Assembly: GCA_903862655.1 (NCBI GenBank)
Contig: CAIOZA010000093.1
Span: 1-55,795, forward strand
Length of the DNA stretch: 55,795 bases
Origin: an uncultured Ignavibacteria bacterium
GTDB lineage: Bacteria > Bacteroidota > Ignavibacteria > Kapaibacteriales > UBA2268
Direction: 5' to 3'
Under the pieces are notes generated by a model. It was not told the DNA's origin. It did not search any database and worked only from the letters and a program-made list of their open reading frames with translations. A program made the position numbers and the translations under genes. The first letter of the stretch is position 1, and every line of letters begins with the position of its first letter. Below are positions 24,022 through 32,538 of this stretch, one piece after another.

Positions 24022-25359
24022 ATGATACGAATTTTAGTACTATCACTTATCGGGAGCTTTCTTATGACTGCAGGAGCCATTTCCGGTAAAGACGGGAAGA
24101 TCTTTCCTTTTGACTATAAGACCTTTACTCTGGAGAACGGATTGAAGGTTTTTGTTATTCCAACCCCTGCTCAGGGCTTGGTTTCTTATTATAGCGTTGT
24201 GCGCACCGGTAGCCGTGATGAGTTCGAGAAAGGCTATTCCGGTTTTGCTCATTTCTTCGAGCACATGATGTTCCGCGGAACTAAGAAGTACCCGGGAGCG
24301 GTTTATGACGGTCTTACAATCGAAATGGGTGCAAACGCAAATGCTTATACCACAGATGATTATACATGTTATCACCTGAGCATAACCAAGGATAATCTGG
24401 AGAAAGTAATCGAGCTGGAGAGTGATCGTTTCCAGAATCTATCCTACGAAGAAGATCCATTCAAAACAGAGTCAGGTGCCGTTTACGGTGAATACCGCAA
24501 AGGTAAGACCGATCCATACTTCGTTACTTATGAGAAACTCTACGAATCAGCATTCGATCTCCATACATACAGACACACAACAATCGGTTACGAAAAGGAC
24601 ATTGCTGCTATGCCGACAATGTACAAATATTCCATCAATTTCTTCAAACGTTACTACAGACCTGAGAATGTCGTAATCGTTGTCACGGGCGATGTAAAAC
24701 TTGAAACAGTAAAACCATTGATTGAGAGCTACTACAAGGACTGGAAGAAGGGCTATGTTACTCCCAAAATTGAAACCGAACCCGAACAGGCTACTCCCAG
24801 AATCGCAAATGTAGATTATCCAGGCAAGTCCCAGCCGATACTTGCGATTGGATACAAGAGCCTTGCATACAATCCAACAGACAGAATTTACGTTGCCGCC
24901 GGATTAGTCGCCGATCTTCTTTTCGGAGAAACCAGCGATTTATACCAAAAGCTTGTTTTGCGTGAGCAGAAAGTCCAATCCCTCGGAACAGAATTCAACG
25001 AAAATCGCGATCCGAATCTTAATATTATACTAACTATGGTTAAAGAACTCGGCGATATTGATTATGTAAAGAATACAATTCTTGACGAAATAACAAGCTA
25101 TCAGACAAAACTCGTTGATAAGGACAAACTAGCCAAGCTTAAAAAGCGTATGAAATATGGCTATTTAATGAATCTCGATACACCCGACAAAGTTGCAGGC
25201 GGTTTGGCTAGAGAAATTGCCCTCACTGCCGACATCGAAGGAGTTAATACATATTTCGTCACTCTGGCAAAAGTTACTCCCGAGGACATCAGAACAGCTC
25301 TCAAAGAGTACTTCACTCCCAAGAGAAGCACTATTGTTACTATGAAGGGAGCTAACTGA
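24022..25359 (+). CDS. M16 family zinc peptidase, catalytic subunit
   Basis: A 445-residue exported insulinase-type peptidase. A signal peptide (ILVLSLIGSFLMTAGAIS) precedes FTLENGLKVFVIPTP. The inverted zinc motif HxxEH is present as HFFEH at about residues 77-81, and the distal Glu lies in ESGAVYGEYRKGK. RPENVVIVVTGDV marks the end of the first M16 domain, and the C-terminal half is the inactive second domain. Processing peptidases of this type often work as heterodimers. The downstream gene starts one base after this stop codon and is the non-catalytic type, so the pair should form a periplasmic protease; its substrates are unknown. Confidence 0.9.
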   Translation: MIRILVLSLIGSFLMTAGAISGKDGKIFPFDYKTFTLENGLKVFVIPTPAQGLVSYYSVVRTGSRDEFEKGYSGFAHFFEHMMFRGTKKYPGAVYDGLTIEMGANANAYTTDDYTCYHLSITKDNLEKVIELESDRFQNLSYEEDPFKTESGAVYGEYRKGKTDPYFVTYEKLYESAFDLHTYRHTTIGYEKDIAAMPTMYKYSINFFKRYYRPENVVIVVTGDVKLETVKPLIESYYKDWKKGYVTPKIETEPEQATPRIANVDYPGKSQPILAIGYKSLAYNPTDRIYVAAGLVADLLFGETSDLYQKLVLREQKVQSLGTEFNENRDPNLNIILTMVKELGDIDYVKNTILDEITSYQTKLVDKDKLAKLKKRMKYGYLMNLDTPDKVAGGLAREIALTADIEGVNTYFVTLAKVTPEDIRTALKEYFTPKRSTIVTMKGAN

Positions 25360-25360
25360 T

Positions 25361-26911
25361 ATGAAAAGAGGAAAATCAATCACAGTTATGATATTGATAT
25401 TATCATTTTTACTTGTTTCTATTAATGCAGAATCAGAAATGAAACCCAAAAACAACACAAAAACGGACAATAAAGTGCTTCTCCCCGTCAAGAACGACCC
25501 GACAATATCTTTTTCTGTATGGTTCAAGGTCGGTTCTCAGAACGATCCCAAGGGCAAAGAAGGACTTGCAAATCTGACAACAATGCTGCTTTCCGAAGGA
25601 GCTACTAAATTCAATACTTATGAGCAGATACTCGAAAAGCTCTATCCGCTTGCCGCATCATACTCAGGCACTGTCGATAAGGAAATGACAGTTTTCAGAG
25701 GCAGAACTCATAAGGATAATCTTAAAGAATTTTATACGTTGTATATCCAGGCTATTCTAAATCCTGCTTTTTCCGAGACCGATTTTACCCGTCTAAAAAG
25801 CGATGTTCTGAACTATATTGAAAATGAGCTTCGTTATTCAAGTGATGAGGAACTCGGAAAAGAAGCACTGAACAGATTTGTATTTGAAGGAACAGCATAC
25901 GAGCATCTGACTGAAGGAACAATCGAATCTGTTAAGTCGATTACAATCGAAGATGTAAAAGCCTTCTATGCTCGGCACTTCACTGCCGGTAATCTCGTGA
26001 TCGGCATAGGCGGCGGATACTCAAAGGATTTGCCTACCAAGCTTGAAAAGGATTTAAGCATACTTGGTGGAACCGATAATGAAACGCTACCACCGTCAGC
26101 AATTAAACCTCAGCCCAGACCTATAAGAGGTATGGAAGTCAATATAATTGATAAAAAGTGTGACGCAACTGCAATCTCTTTCGGTTTCCCGATTGATGTG
26201 CTTCGTGGCGATAAAGACTTTTTCGCTCTCTATCTGTTCAACTCTTGGTTCGGTGAGCACCGCAATCAGTCCAGCCATCTCTATCAGGTCATTCGAGAGA
26301 AACGCGGTTTGAACTATGGAGATTATTCTTACATCGAGGCTTTCCTACATGGTGGCGGTCTGAACGTACCCGAACCCAACACTCCGCGCAAGCAGCAGCT
26401 TTTCGAAGTGTGGATTCGTCCGGTTCAGCATCAGTACAAGCATTTTGCTTTGCGTGCAGCTGTGCGTGAATTGAAGAAGGTTGTTCAGAACGGATTGACA
26501 CAGGAACAACTTGATCTTACTAAGAAATATCTCTACAACTATTCCCTGTTCTATGCTCAGACAACCTCCAAAAGACTGGGTTATCAGCTAGACAGCAAGT
26601 TCTACGGAGTTGAGGATGGCGGAAATTATATCGAATTATTCAGACAGAAAATCAAGGCTCTGACTCTTGCCGAAGTCAATGCTGCAATCAAAAAGCATCT
26701 GCAGTTTTCTAATCTGAAGATAGCTATCGTTACCAGCGAAGCCTCGAAGTTAGCTTCGTCATTATCGGCTGATGCGCCAAGTCCCGTAAAGTATGATATA
26801 CCAATGACAGACGATGTGCTAAAGGAAGACAAGGAGATCGAAGCATTCCAATTGAGAATTGATCCAAATAAGATAAAAATCTTCAAAATCGAAGATATGT
26901 TCTTAAAATAG
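25361..26911 (+). CDS. M16 family peptidase-like protein, non-catalytic partner
   Basis: A 516-residue exported protein (MILILSFLLVSINAES signal). It has the M16 fold signature (ISFSVWFKVGSQNDPKGKEG, LSEGATKFNTYEQ, AGNLVIGIGGGYSKD), but where HxxEH should be it reads GLANLTTML, so it cannot bind zinc. It does keep LYQVIREKRGLNYGDYSYIE, the Arg/Tyr-type motif with which inactive partners help hold substrate. It is one base from the catalytic gene and ends at a strong terminator, so the two form a two-gene operon. Confidence 0.88.
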   Translation: MKRGKSITVMILILSFLLVSINAESEMKPKNNTKTDNKVLLPVKNDPTISFSVWFKVGSQNDPKGKEGLANLTTMLLSEGATKFNTYEQILEKLYPLAASYSGTVDKEMTVFRGRTHKDNLKEFYTLYIQAILNPAFSETDFTRLKSDVLNYIENELRYSSDEELGKEALNRFVFEGTAYEHLTEGTIESVKSITIEDVKAFYARHFTAGNLVIGIGGGYSKDLPTKLEKDLSILGGTDNETLPPSAIKPQPRPIRGMEVNIIDKKCDATAISFGFPIDVLRGDKDFFALYLFNSWFGEHRNQSSHLYQVIREKRGLNYGDYSYIEAFLHGGGLNVPEPNTPRKQQLFEVWIRPVQHQYKHFALRAAVRELKKVVQNGLTQEQLDLTKKYLYNYSLFYAQTTSKRLGYQLDSKFYGVEDGGNYIELFRQKIKALTLAEVNAAIKKHLQFSNLKIAIVTSEASKLASSLSADAPSPVKYDIPMTDDVLKEDKEIEAFQLRIDPNKIKIFKIEDMFLK

Positions 26912-26933
26912 AATTACTTTGACTAAAAAATTT

Positions 26934-26967
26934 ATGAGCTCTACCTTACCGGTAGAGCTCATTTTTT
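26934..26967. terminator. Bidirectional Rho-independent terminator
   Basis: ATGAGCTCTACC (26934-26945), loop TTACC, GGTAGAGCTCAT (26951-26962): a perfect 12-bp stem, then a T-run to 26967. On the minus strand the same stem is followed by AAATTTTTT. It serves the M16 pair and, in reverse, the Spy-like gene. Confidence 0.9.
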
Positions 26968-26989
26968 ATCAATAAAAAAAATGATAATT

Positions 26990-27367
26990 CTATTTCTTCT
27001 TAAACAAATCCTGGAATTCTTTTTTGTTCTCTTTGAATTGAACCCATTGCTCACCAGTTAGTATTAATTTTAATTTCTTAATATTCTCGGATCTGTTCAT
27101 CTTCATTTCTTTCTTGAAATCATATTTTTCATCGCCTGCATCGATCTTTGCCTTTTGAATTTGCTCAATTTTGGTGAAAAATTCCAAACTCAACTTCATT
27201 ACTTTTGGTATCTGTTCTTCAGTAAGTTTCAGCAGAGTTTTCATGTTCTCTGTCAAAATTCTGGCATTCTCCGAGGGTAGTACCCTATCTGCTGGTTGAG
27301 CTGAGACCAAAACTGGCATTAGAATTGCGAGAAAAACAGTTAAACTGATTCTTCTTATTACTCTCAT
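26990..27367 (-). CDS. Small periplasmic Spy/CpxP-like protein
   Basis: A 125-residue protein with a signal peptide (ISLTVFLAILMPVLVSAQ). The mature part is helical and charged: LKLTEEQIPKVMKLSLEFFT and a C-terminal LKLILTGEQWVQFKENKKEF. The two 'LT.EQ' turns followed by helices are the mark of the LTxxQ (Spy/CpxP) group, periplasmic chaperones or stress sensors. AGGAT lies 6-7 nt before the ATG. It converges on the M16 operon and shares its terminator. Confidence 0.68.
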   Translation of the reverse strand: MRVIRRISLTVFLAILMPVLVSAQPADRVLPSENARILTENMKTLLKLTEEQIPKVMKLSLEFFTKIEQIQKAKIDAGDEKYDFKKEMKMNRSENIKKLKLILTGEQWVQFKENKKEFQDLFKKK

Positions 27368-27521
27368 GTAAAATCCTTTCCTAATTTTGAATATTAAATA
27401 TTAGCCTTATAAAACCGAAAATAGGTTAAATGATATAAAGTAAAAAATAATAATTATATTGTAACCGTCAATTGTTAAATTTTAAATATTTTATTTAATT
27501 AAATAAAATCCTTAAACCAGA

Positions 27522-28400
27522 ATGAGTACTTTAGAAAAATCAATAGAAAGTAAAGAGAAGAGGTTTGTTGCATTTACTTCGGTGATTGCAGCAATACTAC
27601 TTACATTAATGAAGTTAATCGTAGGTCTGATGACAGGTTCATTAGGTATCCTATCAGAGGCTCTGCACTCAGGATTGGATCTTATTGCCGCTATTATGAC
27701 ATTATTTGCAGTTAGAATTTCTGACAAACCTGCTGATCACGACCACAATTTTGGTCACGGAAAGATTGAGAATATTTCTGCTCTCGGTGAGACACTTCTC
27801 CTGCTGATTACCTGTGTGTGGATAATTTATGAAGCCGTTCACAGACTGATGACCGGTGAGGTAGAAATAATAGTTACATACTGGTCTTATGCTGTCATCA
27901 TAATCTCGATAATTATTGATTTTTCGCGCTCACGTGCTTTGATGAAAGCCGCAAAGAAGTATAACAGCCATGCTCTCGAGGCAGATGCTTTGCACTTCTC
28001 GACTGATATACTCAGCTCCTTTGTTGTTTTGCTAGGGCTGGTTGCAGTTCAATTCAATTTTCACGCTGCTGATGCTATAGCAGCTTTATTTGTGGCCTTA
28101 ATCGTTATTTATATTTCCTATAAAATGGGAAAGAAATCGGTCGATGTTCTAACCGATAAAGCACCACTCGAGACTGTTAAGCTTGTGAATGAAATACTGG
28201 CAAAAGTTGATGGTGTGATACAGTATCATGATTTGAAAATTAAGTCTATGGGACCATCGACATTTATAGCGGCCACAATTCACGTAGATCCACATCTGAC
28301 AATTCAGGAAGCTCACACGATAGCCGAAAATGCAGAAGCACACATAAAAGCTCAGATCAAAAACTGTACTATTCACATTCATGAAGAACCCGATGAATAG
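27522..28400 (+). CDS. Cation diffusion facilitator (Zn2+/divalent metal exporter)
   Basis: A 292-residue inner-membrane antiporter with six predicted membrane helices and a cytoplasmic C-terminal domain. The transport site is HxxxD in TM2 (HSGLD, residues 49-53) and HxxxD in TM5 (HFSTD, 157-161), a pattern typical of zinc-preferring members. DHDHNFGHGKIE forms the His-rich loop that often follows TM2. The tail (YHDLKIKSMGPSTFIAATIH to NCTIHIHEE) is the metal-sensing dimer domain. It probably exports Zn2+ or a related ion. No regulator gene is next to it. Confidence 0.9.
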   Translation: MSTLEKSIESKEKRFVAFTSVIAAILLTLMKLIVGLMTGSLGILSEALHSGLDLIAAIMTLFAVRISDKPADHDHNFGHGKIENISALGETLLLLITCVWIIYEAVHRLMTGEVEIIVTYWSYAVIIISIIIDFSRSRALMKAAKKYNSHALEADALHFSTDILSSFVVLLGLVAVQFNFHAADAIAALFVALIVIYISYKMGKKSVDVLTDKAPLETVKLVNEILAKVDGVIQYHDLKIKSMGPSTFIAATIHVDPHLTIQEAHTIAENAEAHIKAQIKNCTIHIHEEPDE

Positions 28401-28444
28401 ATAATGTACCTCTGTAGTATTTATTAATTTATTAGGTTTGAACT

Positions 28445-31267
28445 ATGCAGAATTCACGATTTATAAGATATGCTAGAAGCGCTATCTTGAGTAATGTGTA
28501 TGATTTAATTATCAACTCAAATCTCTTGATGCTTCTTTTAGTTTTGGTTTTACTTTTGTTATCACCCCATAGTCTTTTGTCTAAGACCGAATACGAGGGT
28601 ATTCAAAATGGATTGACTCTCGAATCTTCAGAAATAAATGGTCAAATACTAAAACTATCTTGCGACTACAGTAATCTTCAGGTAGAAGCTTTCGATCAAG
28701 TGACAATCAAAGTATCATTCTTTACTGATTTTGTATTTAAACCCGTAGAATCGTATTACATCACTAAGAAGTCCGAAAATATTCCTGTTTCGATAAAGGA
28801 TTATGATGATTATATTATTTATAAAACAGATTCTATAACGCTTAAGATCAATAAAAATCCATTGTTGTTCGAGTATTATCACGAAAATAAACTTCTGCTA
28901 AAAGATACAATGGGCTTTTTTAAAATCTTTGACTATCGAGGAATCCGATTTAAAATTAATCCCGACGAAGTAATCTATGGCGGCGGATCCAGAGCTTTAC
29001 CGATCAATAGGAGGGGTAATCTCCTAATGATGTGGAATCAAAACAAATATGGCTATGATTGGGGTGAGAACTGGCTGAACCATTGCATTCCTTTCCTCAT
29101 TTCTACGAATAATTATGGTCTCTTCTTCGATAATCCTTCACTCGGATTCTGCAGCGTAGATGAGAAATCCACAGGAATAATCCAATACCACAATGAAGGT
29201 GGACAGTTCCGATATTTATTCATCTATGGGAAAAGTTTGCCTGACATTCAATCTACTTATTTAGGACTTACGGGCAAACAACCCCTTCCACCTCTTTGGT
29301 CATTAGGTTATCTTCAAGCCAAATTTTACTATCAGAATCAAGAAGAAGTGATGACAGCTATGACCAGGATGAGAGCCGAATCTTTTCCTGTCGATGCTGT
29401 AATACATGATTTTTCATGGATGGGTGGCGACAGCCGGATCGGTGATTTCGAATGGTCTCTGCCATTATGGCCTAAACCGCAGGAGATGCTTTCCAATCTC
29501 AATCAGATAGGAATAAAGAATGTTCTCATCACTGAACCACTTGTCTGTGAAGTTGCTAAAAATTATGATTATGCATTTAAAAGTGGATTCCTTACTCCAG
29601 ATTCTAATGGAAAGGAAATTAAAACATTTTTTATGTATTGGGATTATGGATTGATTGATATTTTTAAAACTGAGGCTAGAGATTGGTTTTGGAGTTTATA
29701 TAGTAATCTCACAAAAGATGGTCTAGGCGGTTGGTGGTGCGATCTCGGTGAGCCTGATGGACATCCAATAGTAATGCGGCACTCAATTGGTTTAGCCAGA
29801 GATGTTCACAGTCTTTACTGCTTATACTGGTCAAAAATGATCTATGAAGGCTACCAAAAAGATTTTCCTAAAACACGCCCGTTTATCCTCTCCAGAGCTG
29901 CATCCCCCGGAATTCAAAAATATGGCGTTGCGATACAATGTGGCGATGCAATGCGTAGCTATAGTCAAATCAAAACACAAATTTCTATCCTTTTAGCGTC
30001 AGGTCTATGCGGCTTGGGTTATATGCATTCGGATGTTGGTGGTTTTGCCGGTTCAAAGCCCACTGATAACGAATTGTATGTTCGATGGGCACAGTTCGGT
30101 GTTTTTAATCCCGTACTTCGCGCTCATTCTTCCGGAGCACTTTGCGAACCTATCTATTATAATGATACAGTGAAATCAATAGTAAGACCTTATTTCAATC
30201 TACGTTATCAGCTCTTGCCCTACAACTACACTCTTGCTTGGGAAAATACTACTTATGGATACCCGCTGGCAAGACAAATGAATTTCTTTGAAGACAGGAA
30301 AGACTGGCAGGAAATTGGCGATCAGTATTTGTGGGGTTCTAACTTTCTGGTAGCTCCAGTTTATGACTCCGCTGCCCGTACCCGCACGCTTATCCTTCCT
30401 CCAGGCAAATGGATAGACTTCTGGGACAATACCGTGTTCCAGGGAGACAGGAAGGTTACTGTTGATGCTCCTCTTGAGAAACTCCCTCTTTTCGTAAAAA
30501 GCGGCAGCATTATCCCAATGGCTAACCAAATGCTGACAACTGCCTTTTTCAAATGGGACACTCTGACTGCTCTTTATTATCCGGATAAGGATGTCAAATC
30601 ATATTTTAAAATGTATGAGGATGATGGTATAACTCCCGAAGCAGATAAAACAAATTCACATCAGTTCTTAAACTTTTATGGAGAATCCACAGATAGTCTT
30701 GTTAGTTTTAGAATAGCACGTTCAGGGCCTGGCTATAACGGTTCAGCTAGTAAAAGGCAAATTATTCTCAAAATCCCATTTAACACTTTCATACCCGATT
30801 CAATCACGATAAATAGCAAGGCAATCGGCATTACTTACAGCTTTGATGTGTACAATGCTATGGATCAATTATCTTACATCAACACAAAGGATAGCAGTAT
30901 TCTTGTTAAATTTAACTGGTCGATGGACAGCACTGAGGTGAAGCTCTACGAGCTGACAAACATTATCGATACTGTCGATACTGCCCGGACAGATGATATA
31001 ATATTCATTTTCCCAAATCCATTCCTTGAGACTGCCAGGATAAATATTCACATCAAACATTCAGATATTAAGTCAATGAGAATCGTTGATATATTCGGCA
31101 GAGAGGTTTGCAACTTCGATTATGCAATAAAGACTAATAATGATGGTGATTTTTATTGGGACGGAAGAATATCTTCTAATTCTTATACATCGCCGGGGGT
31201 TTATCTTCTAATCATAGATACACAGCATGGCAAATACGTTCGCAAGATCGTATTCAACGGAAGATAA
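28445..31267 (+). CDS. Secreted GH31 alpha-glucosidase with T9SS sorting domain
   Basis: A 940-residue exported glycoside hydrolase. The N-terminal membrane segment (LLMLLLVLVLLLLSP) is an unusually late signal, from about residue 28. A galactose-mutarotase-like beta domain is followed by the GH31 barrel: PPLWSLGYLQAKFYYQNQEE, DAVIHDFSWMG, and GGWWCDLGEPDGHP, which holds the catalytic Asp (about residue 433). RAASPGIQKYG, GYMHSDVGGFAG and VLRAHSSGALCEP follow. Then come the all-beta domains and, from about 860, a T9SS sorting domain (IFIFPNPFLETARINIHI, MRIVDIFGREV, SPGVYLLIIDTQHGKYVRK). It likely cleaves alpha-linked glucosides or xylosides at the surface. Specificity is not readable. Confidence 0.9.
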   Translation: MQNSRFIRYARSAILSNVYDLIINSNLLMLLLVLVLLLLSPHSLLSKTEYEGIQNGLTLESSEINGQILKLSCDYSNLQVEAFDQVTIKVSFFTDFVFKPVESYYITKKSENIPVSIKDYDDYIIYKTDSITLKINKNPLLFEYYHENKLLLKDTMGFFKIFDYRGIRFKINPDEVIYGGGSRALPINRRGNLLMMWNQNKYGYDWGENWLNHCIPFLISTNNYGLFFDNPSLGFCSVDEKSTGIIQYHNEGGQFRYLFIYGKSLPDIQSTYLGLTGKQPLPPLWSLGYLQAKFYYQNQEEVMTAMTRMRAESFPVDAVIHDFSWMGGDSRIGDFEWSLPLWPKPQEMLSNLNQIGIKNVLITEPLVCEVAKNYDYAFKSGFLTPDSNGKEIKTFFMYWDYGLIDIFKTEARDWFWSLYSNLTKDGLGGWWCDLGEPDGHPIVMRHSIGLARDVHSLYCLYWSKMIYEGYQKDFPKTRPFILSRAASPGIQKYGVAIQCGDAMRSYSQIKTQISILLASGLCGLGYMHSDVGGFAGSKPTDNELYVRWAQFGVFNPVLRAHSSGALCEPIYYNDTVKSIVRPYFNLRYQLLPYNYTLAWENTTYGYPLARQMNFFEDRKDWQEIGDQYLWGSNFLVAPVYDSAARTRTLILPPGKWIDFWDNTVFQGDRKVTVDAPLEKLPLFVKSGSIIPMANQMLTTAFFKWDTLTALYYPDKDVKSYFKMYEDDGITPEADKTNSHQFLNFYGESTDSLVSFRIARSGPGYNGSASKRQIILKIPFNTFIPDSITINSKAIGITYSFDVYNAMDQLSYINTKDSSILVKFNWSMDSTEVKLYELTNIIDTVDTARTDDIIFIFPNPFLETARINIHIKHSDIKSMRIVDIFGREVCNFDYAIKTNNDGDFYWDGRISSNSYTSPGVYLLIIDTQHGKYVRKIVFNGR

Positions 31268-31403
31268 ATTGATTAAAATAATATCGAGCAATATCCGACG
31301 TTATATTTTCAAATATGCAAATGTTAATAAGAAATAATTTAAATTTTTCTATATATTTGAATAAGTAAATTTCTATAAAAAAATAATATCGGAGAAATAA
31401 AAA

Positions 31404-31727
31404 ATGGGTAGCGCACTACACGTAACCGACGCAACTTTTGAAGCAGAAGTAATAAAATCTTCTATTCCCGTTCTTGTGGATTTTTGGGCAACATGGTGTG
31501 GACCTTGCCGCATGATTGCACCAGTTATCGAAGAGCTGGCAACTGAATACGAAGGTAGAGTAAAAATCTGCAAAATGGACGTCGATAATAACAGAAACGT
31601 ACCAACCAATCAGGGAATTAGATCTATCCCTGCTCTATTGATTTTCAAAAATGGAATAGTTGTCGATAATATTGTCGGAGCTGTTCCTAAAGCAGCAATA
31701 GTTGAAAGATTAGCCTCACATATTTAA
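31404..31727 (+). CDS. trxA: Thioredoxin
   Basis: A 107-residue cytoplasmic thioredoxin with WCGPC in [18 protein letters not shown] and the cis-Pro loop [11 protein letters not shown]. Length is standard. GGAG lies about 8-11 nt before the ATG, and TATATTTG (31352-31359) may be its -7 promoter element. A Rho-independent terminator follows. A second thioredoxin gene starts 166 bp further on. Confidence 0.95.
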   Translation: MGSALHVTDATFEAEVIKSSIPVLVDFWATWCGPCRMIAPVIEELATEYEGRVKICKMDVDNNRNVPTNQGIRSIPALLIFKNGIVVDNIVGAVPKAAIVERLASHI

Positions 31728-31745
31728 TTTTTCAATTGAATTTGT

Positions 31746-31777
31746 AAAAAAACTCCGAATAAACCCCGGAGTTTTTT
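31746..31777 (+). terminator. Rho-independent terminator of trxA
   Basis: AAAACTCCG ... CGGAGTTTTTT with a 9-nt loop, 18 bp after the thioredoxin stop codon. Confidence 0.85.
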
Positions 31778-31893
31778 AATAATAATAAATATATATGAGA
31801 GTCTGACAATAGAGTGAACATCTATTCGTTTCTGATTTTGATTATTTTCAAATATTACAAGACTTTTTTAAAGAATTAATTTTAGGATAAATT

Positions 31894-32265
31894 ATGGAAC
31901 ACTTAACAAAACAAACTTTTATCGAAAAAGTATTTGACTATGAAAACAACACTGAATGGAACTTCAAGGGAGATATACCCTGCATCATAGATTTTTACGC
32001 CGATTGGTGCGGTCCTTGCAAAATGGTTGCTCCCGTTCTGGAAGAACTTGCAGTCGATTATAAAGACAAAGTTCAGATTTATAAAATTGATACTGAAGTC
32101 GAACAGGAATTAGCCGCAGTCTTCGGCATCAAGAGTATACCTTCGATTCTGTTCTGTCCGGTTGCCGAAAAACCTAGAATGTCAATGGGTGCCATGCCCA
32201 AAGAAGGATTCGAAGAGGCAATCAACGAAATATTCAATATTCCTAAGCCAATAATATTACTGTAA
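31894..32265 (+). CDS. Second thioredoxin-family protein
   Basis: A 123-residue thioredoxin-fold protein with WCGPC in CIIDFYADWCGPCKMVAP and the cis-Pro loop SIPSILFCPV. It has an N-terminal extension compared with the first thioredoxin and no signal peptide, so it should be cytoplasmic. AGGA precedes the ATG by about 7 nt. It lies between a terminator and the tiny DUF6132 gene, with which it overlaps or abuts, so the two are probably coupled. A paralogue of the first with a distinct redox partner is likely. Confidence 0.9.
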   Translation: MEHLTKQTFIEKVFDYENNTEWNFKGDIPCIIDFYADWCGPCKMVAPVLEELAVDYKDKVQIYKIDTEVEQELAAVFGIKSIPSILFCPVAEKPRMSMGAMPKEGFEEAINEIFNIPKPIILL

Positions 32266-32267
32266 TA

Positions 32268-32447
32268 ATTAAATACTGGAAAACGATTCTTGGTGGAGTA
32301 GCCGGCGGCCTCGCCGGCTTTCTTTACTATTACTTCTGGGGATGCACAAATGGTTGTCCTCTCAAATCCAACTGGATGCTAATGACAGGCTACGGTATTC
32401 TCACCGGACTGGTAATTATGTTCCCATCGAAAAAAAGAAATAAGTAA
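32268..32447 (+). CDS. DUF6132-like small membrane protein, no standard start codon
   Basis: A 59-codon frame reading KYWKTILGGVAGGLAGFLYY, then YFWGCTNGCPL, then MLMTGYGILTGLVIMFPSKK. This is the pattern of DUF6132 proteins: a Gly-rich membrane helix, a Cys-containing loop (CxxxC here) and a second helix. The frame is open back to a stop at 32244-32246 but contains no ATG, GTG or TTG before the first helix. Homologues start about where ATT (32268-32270) lies, 3 nt after the stop of the thioredoxin gene. It either starts at ATT, by reinitiation after the thioredoxin, or has lost its start. The protein is otherwise intact, which argues for use. Function unknown; a membrane partner in thiol chemistry is a guess from context. 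Confidence 0.62.
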   Translation: MKYWKTILGGVAGGLAGFLYYYFWGCTNGCPLKSNWMLMTGYGILTGLVIMFPSKKRNK

Positions 32448-32538
32448 TAATTTTTTGTTGATCCTTATTATTTGTAGTAACAAGGTGTGTCCGGGTTCTG
32501 CAGCTAAACTTTGCATTCTGGTCCTGATTGGTTTTCAT

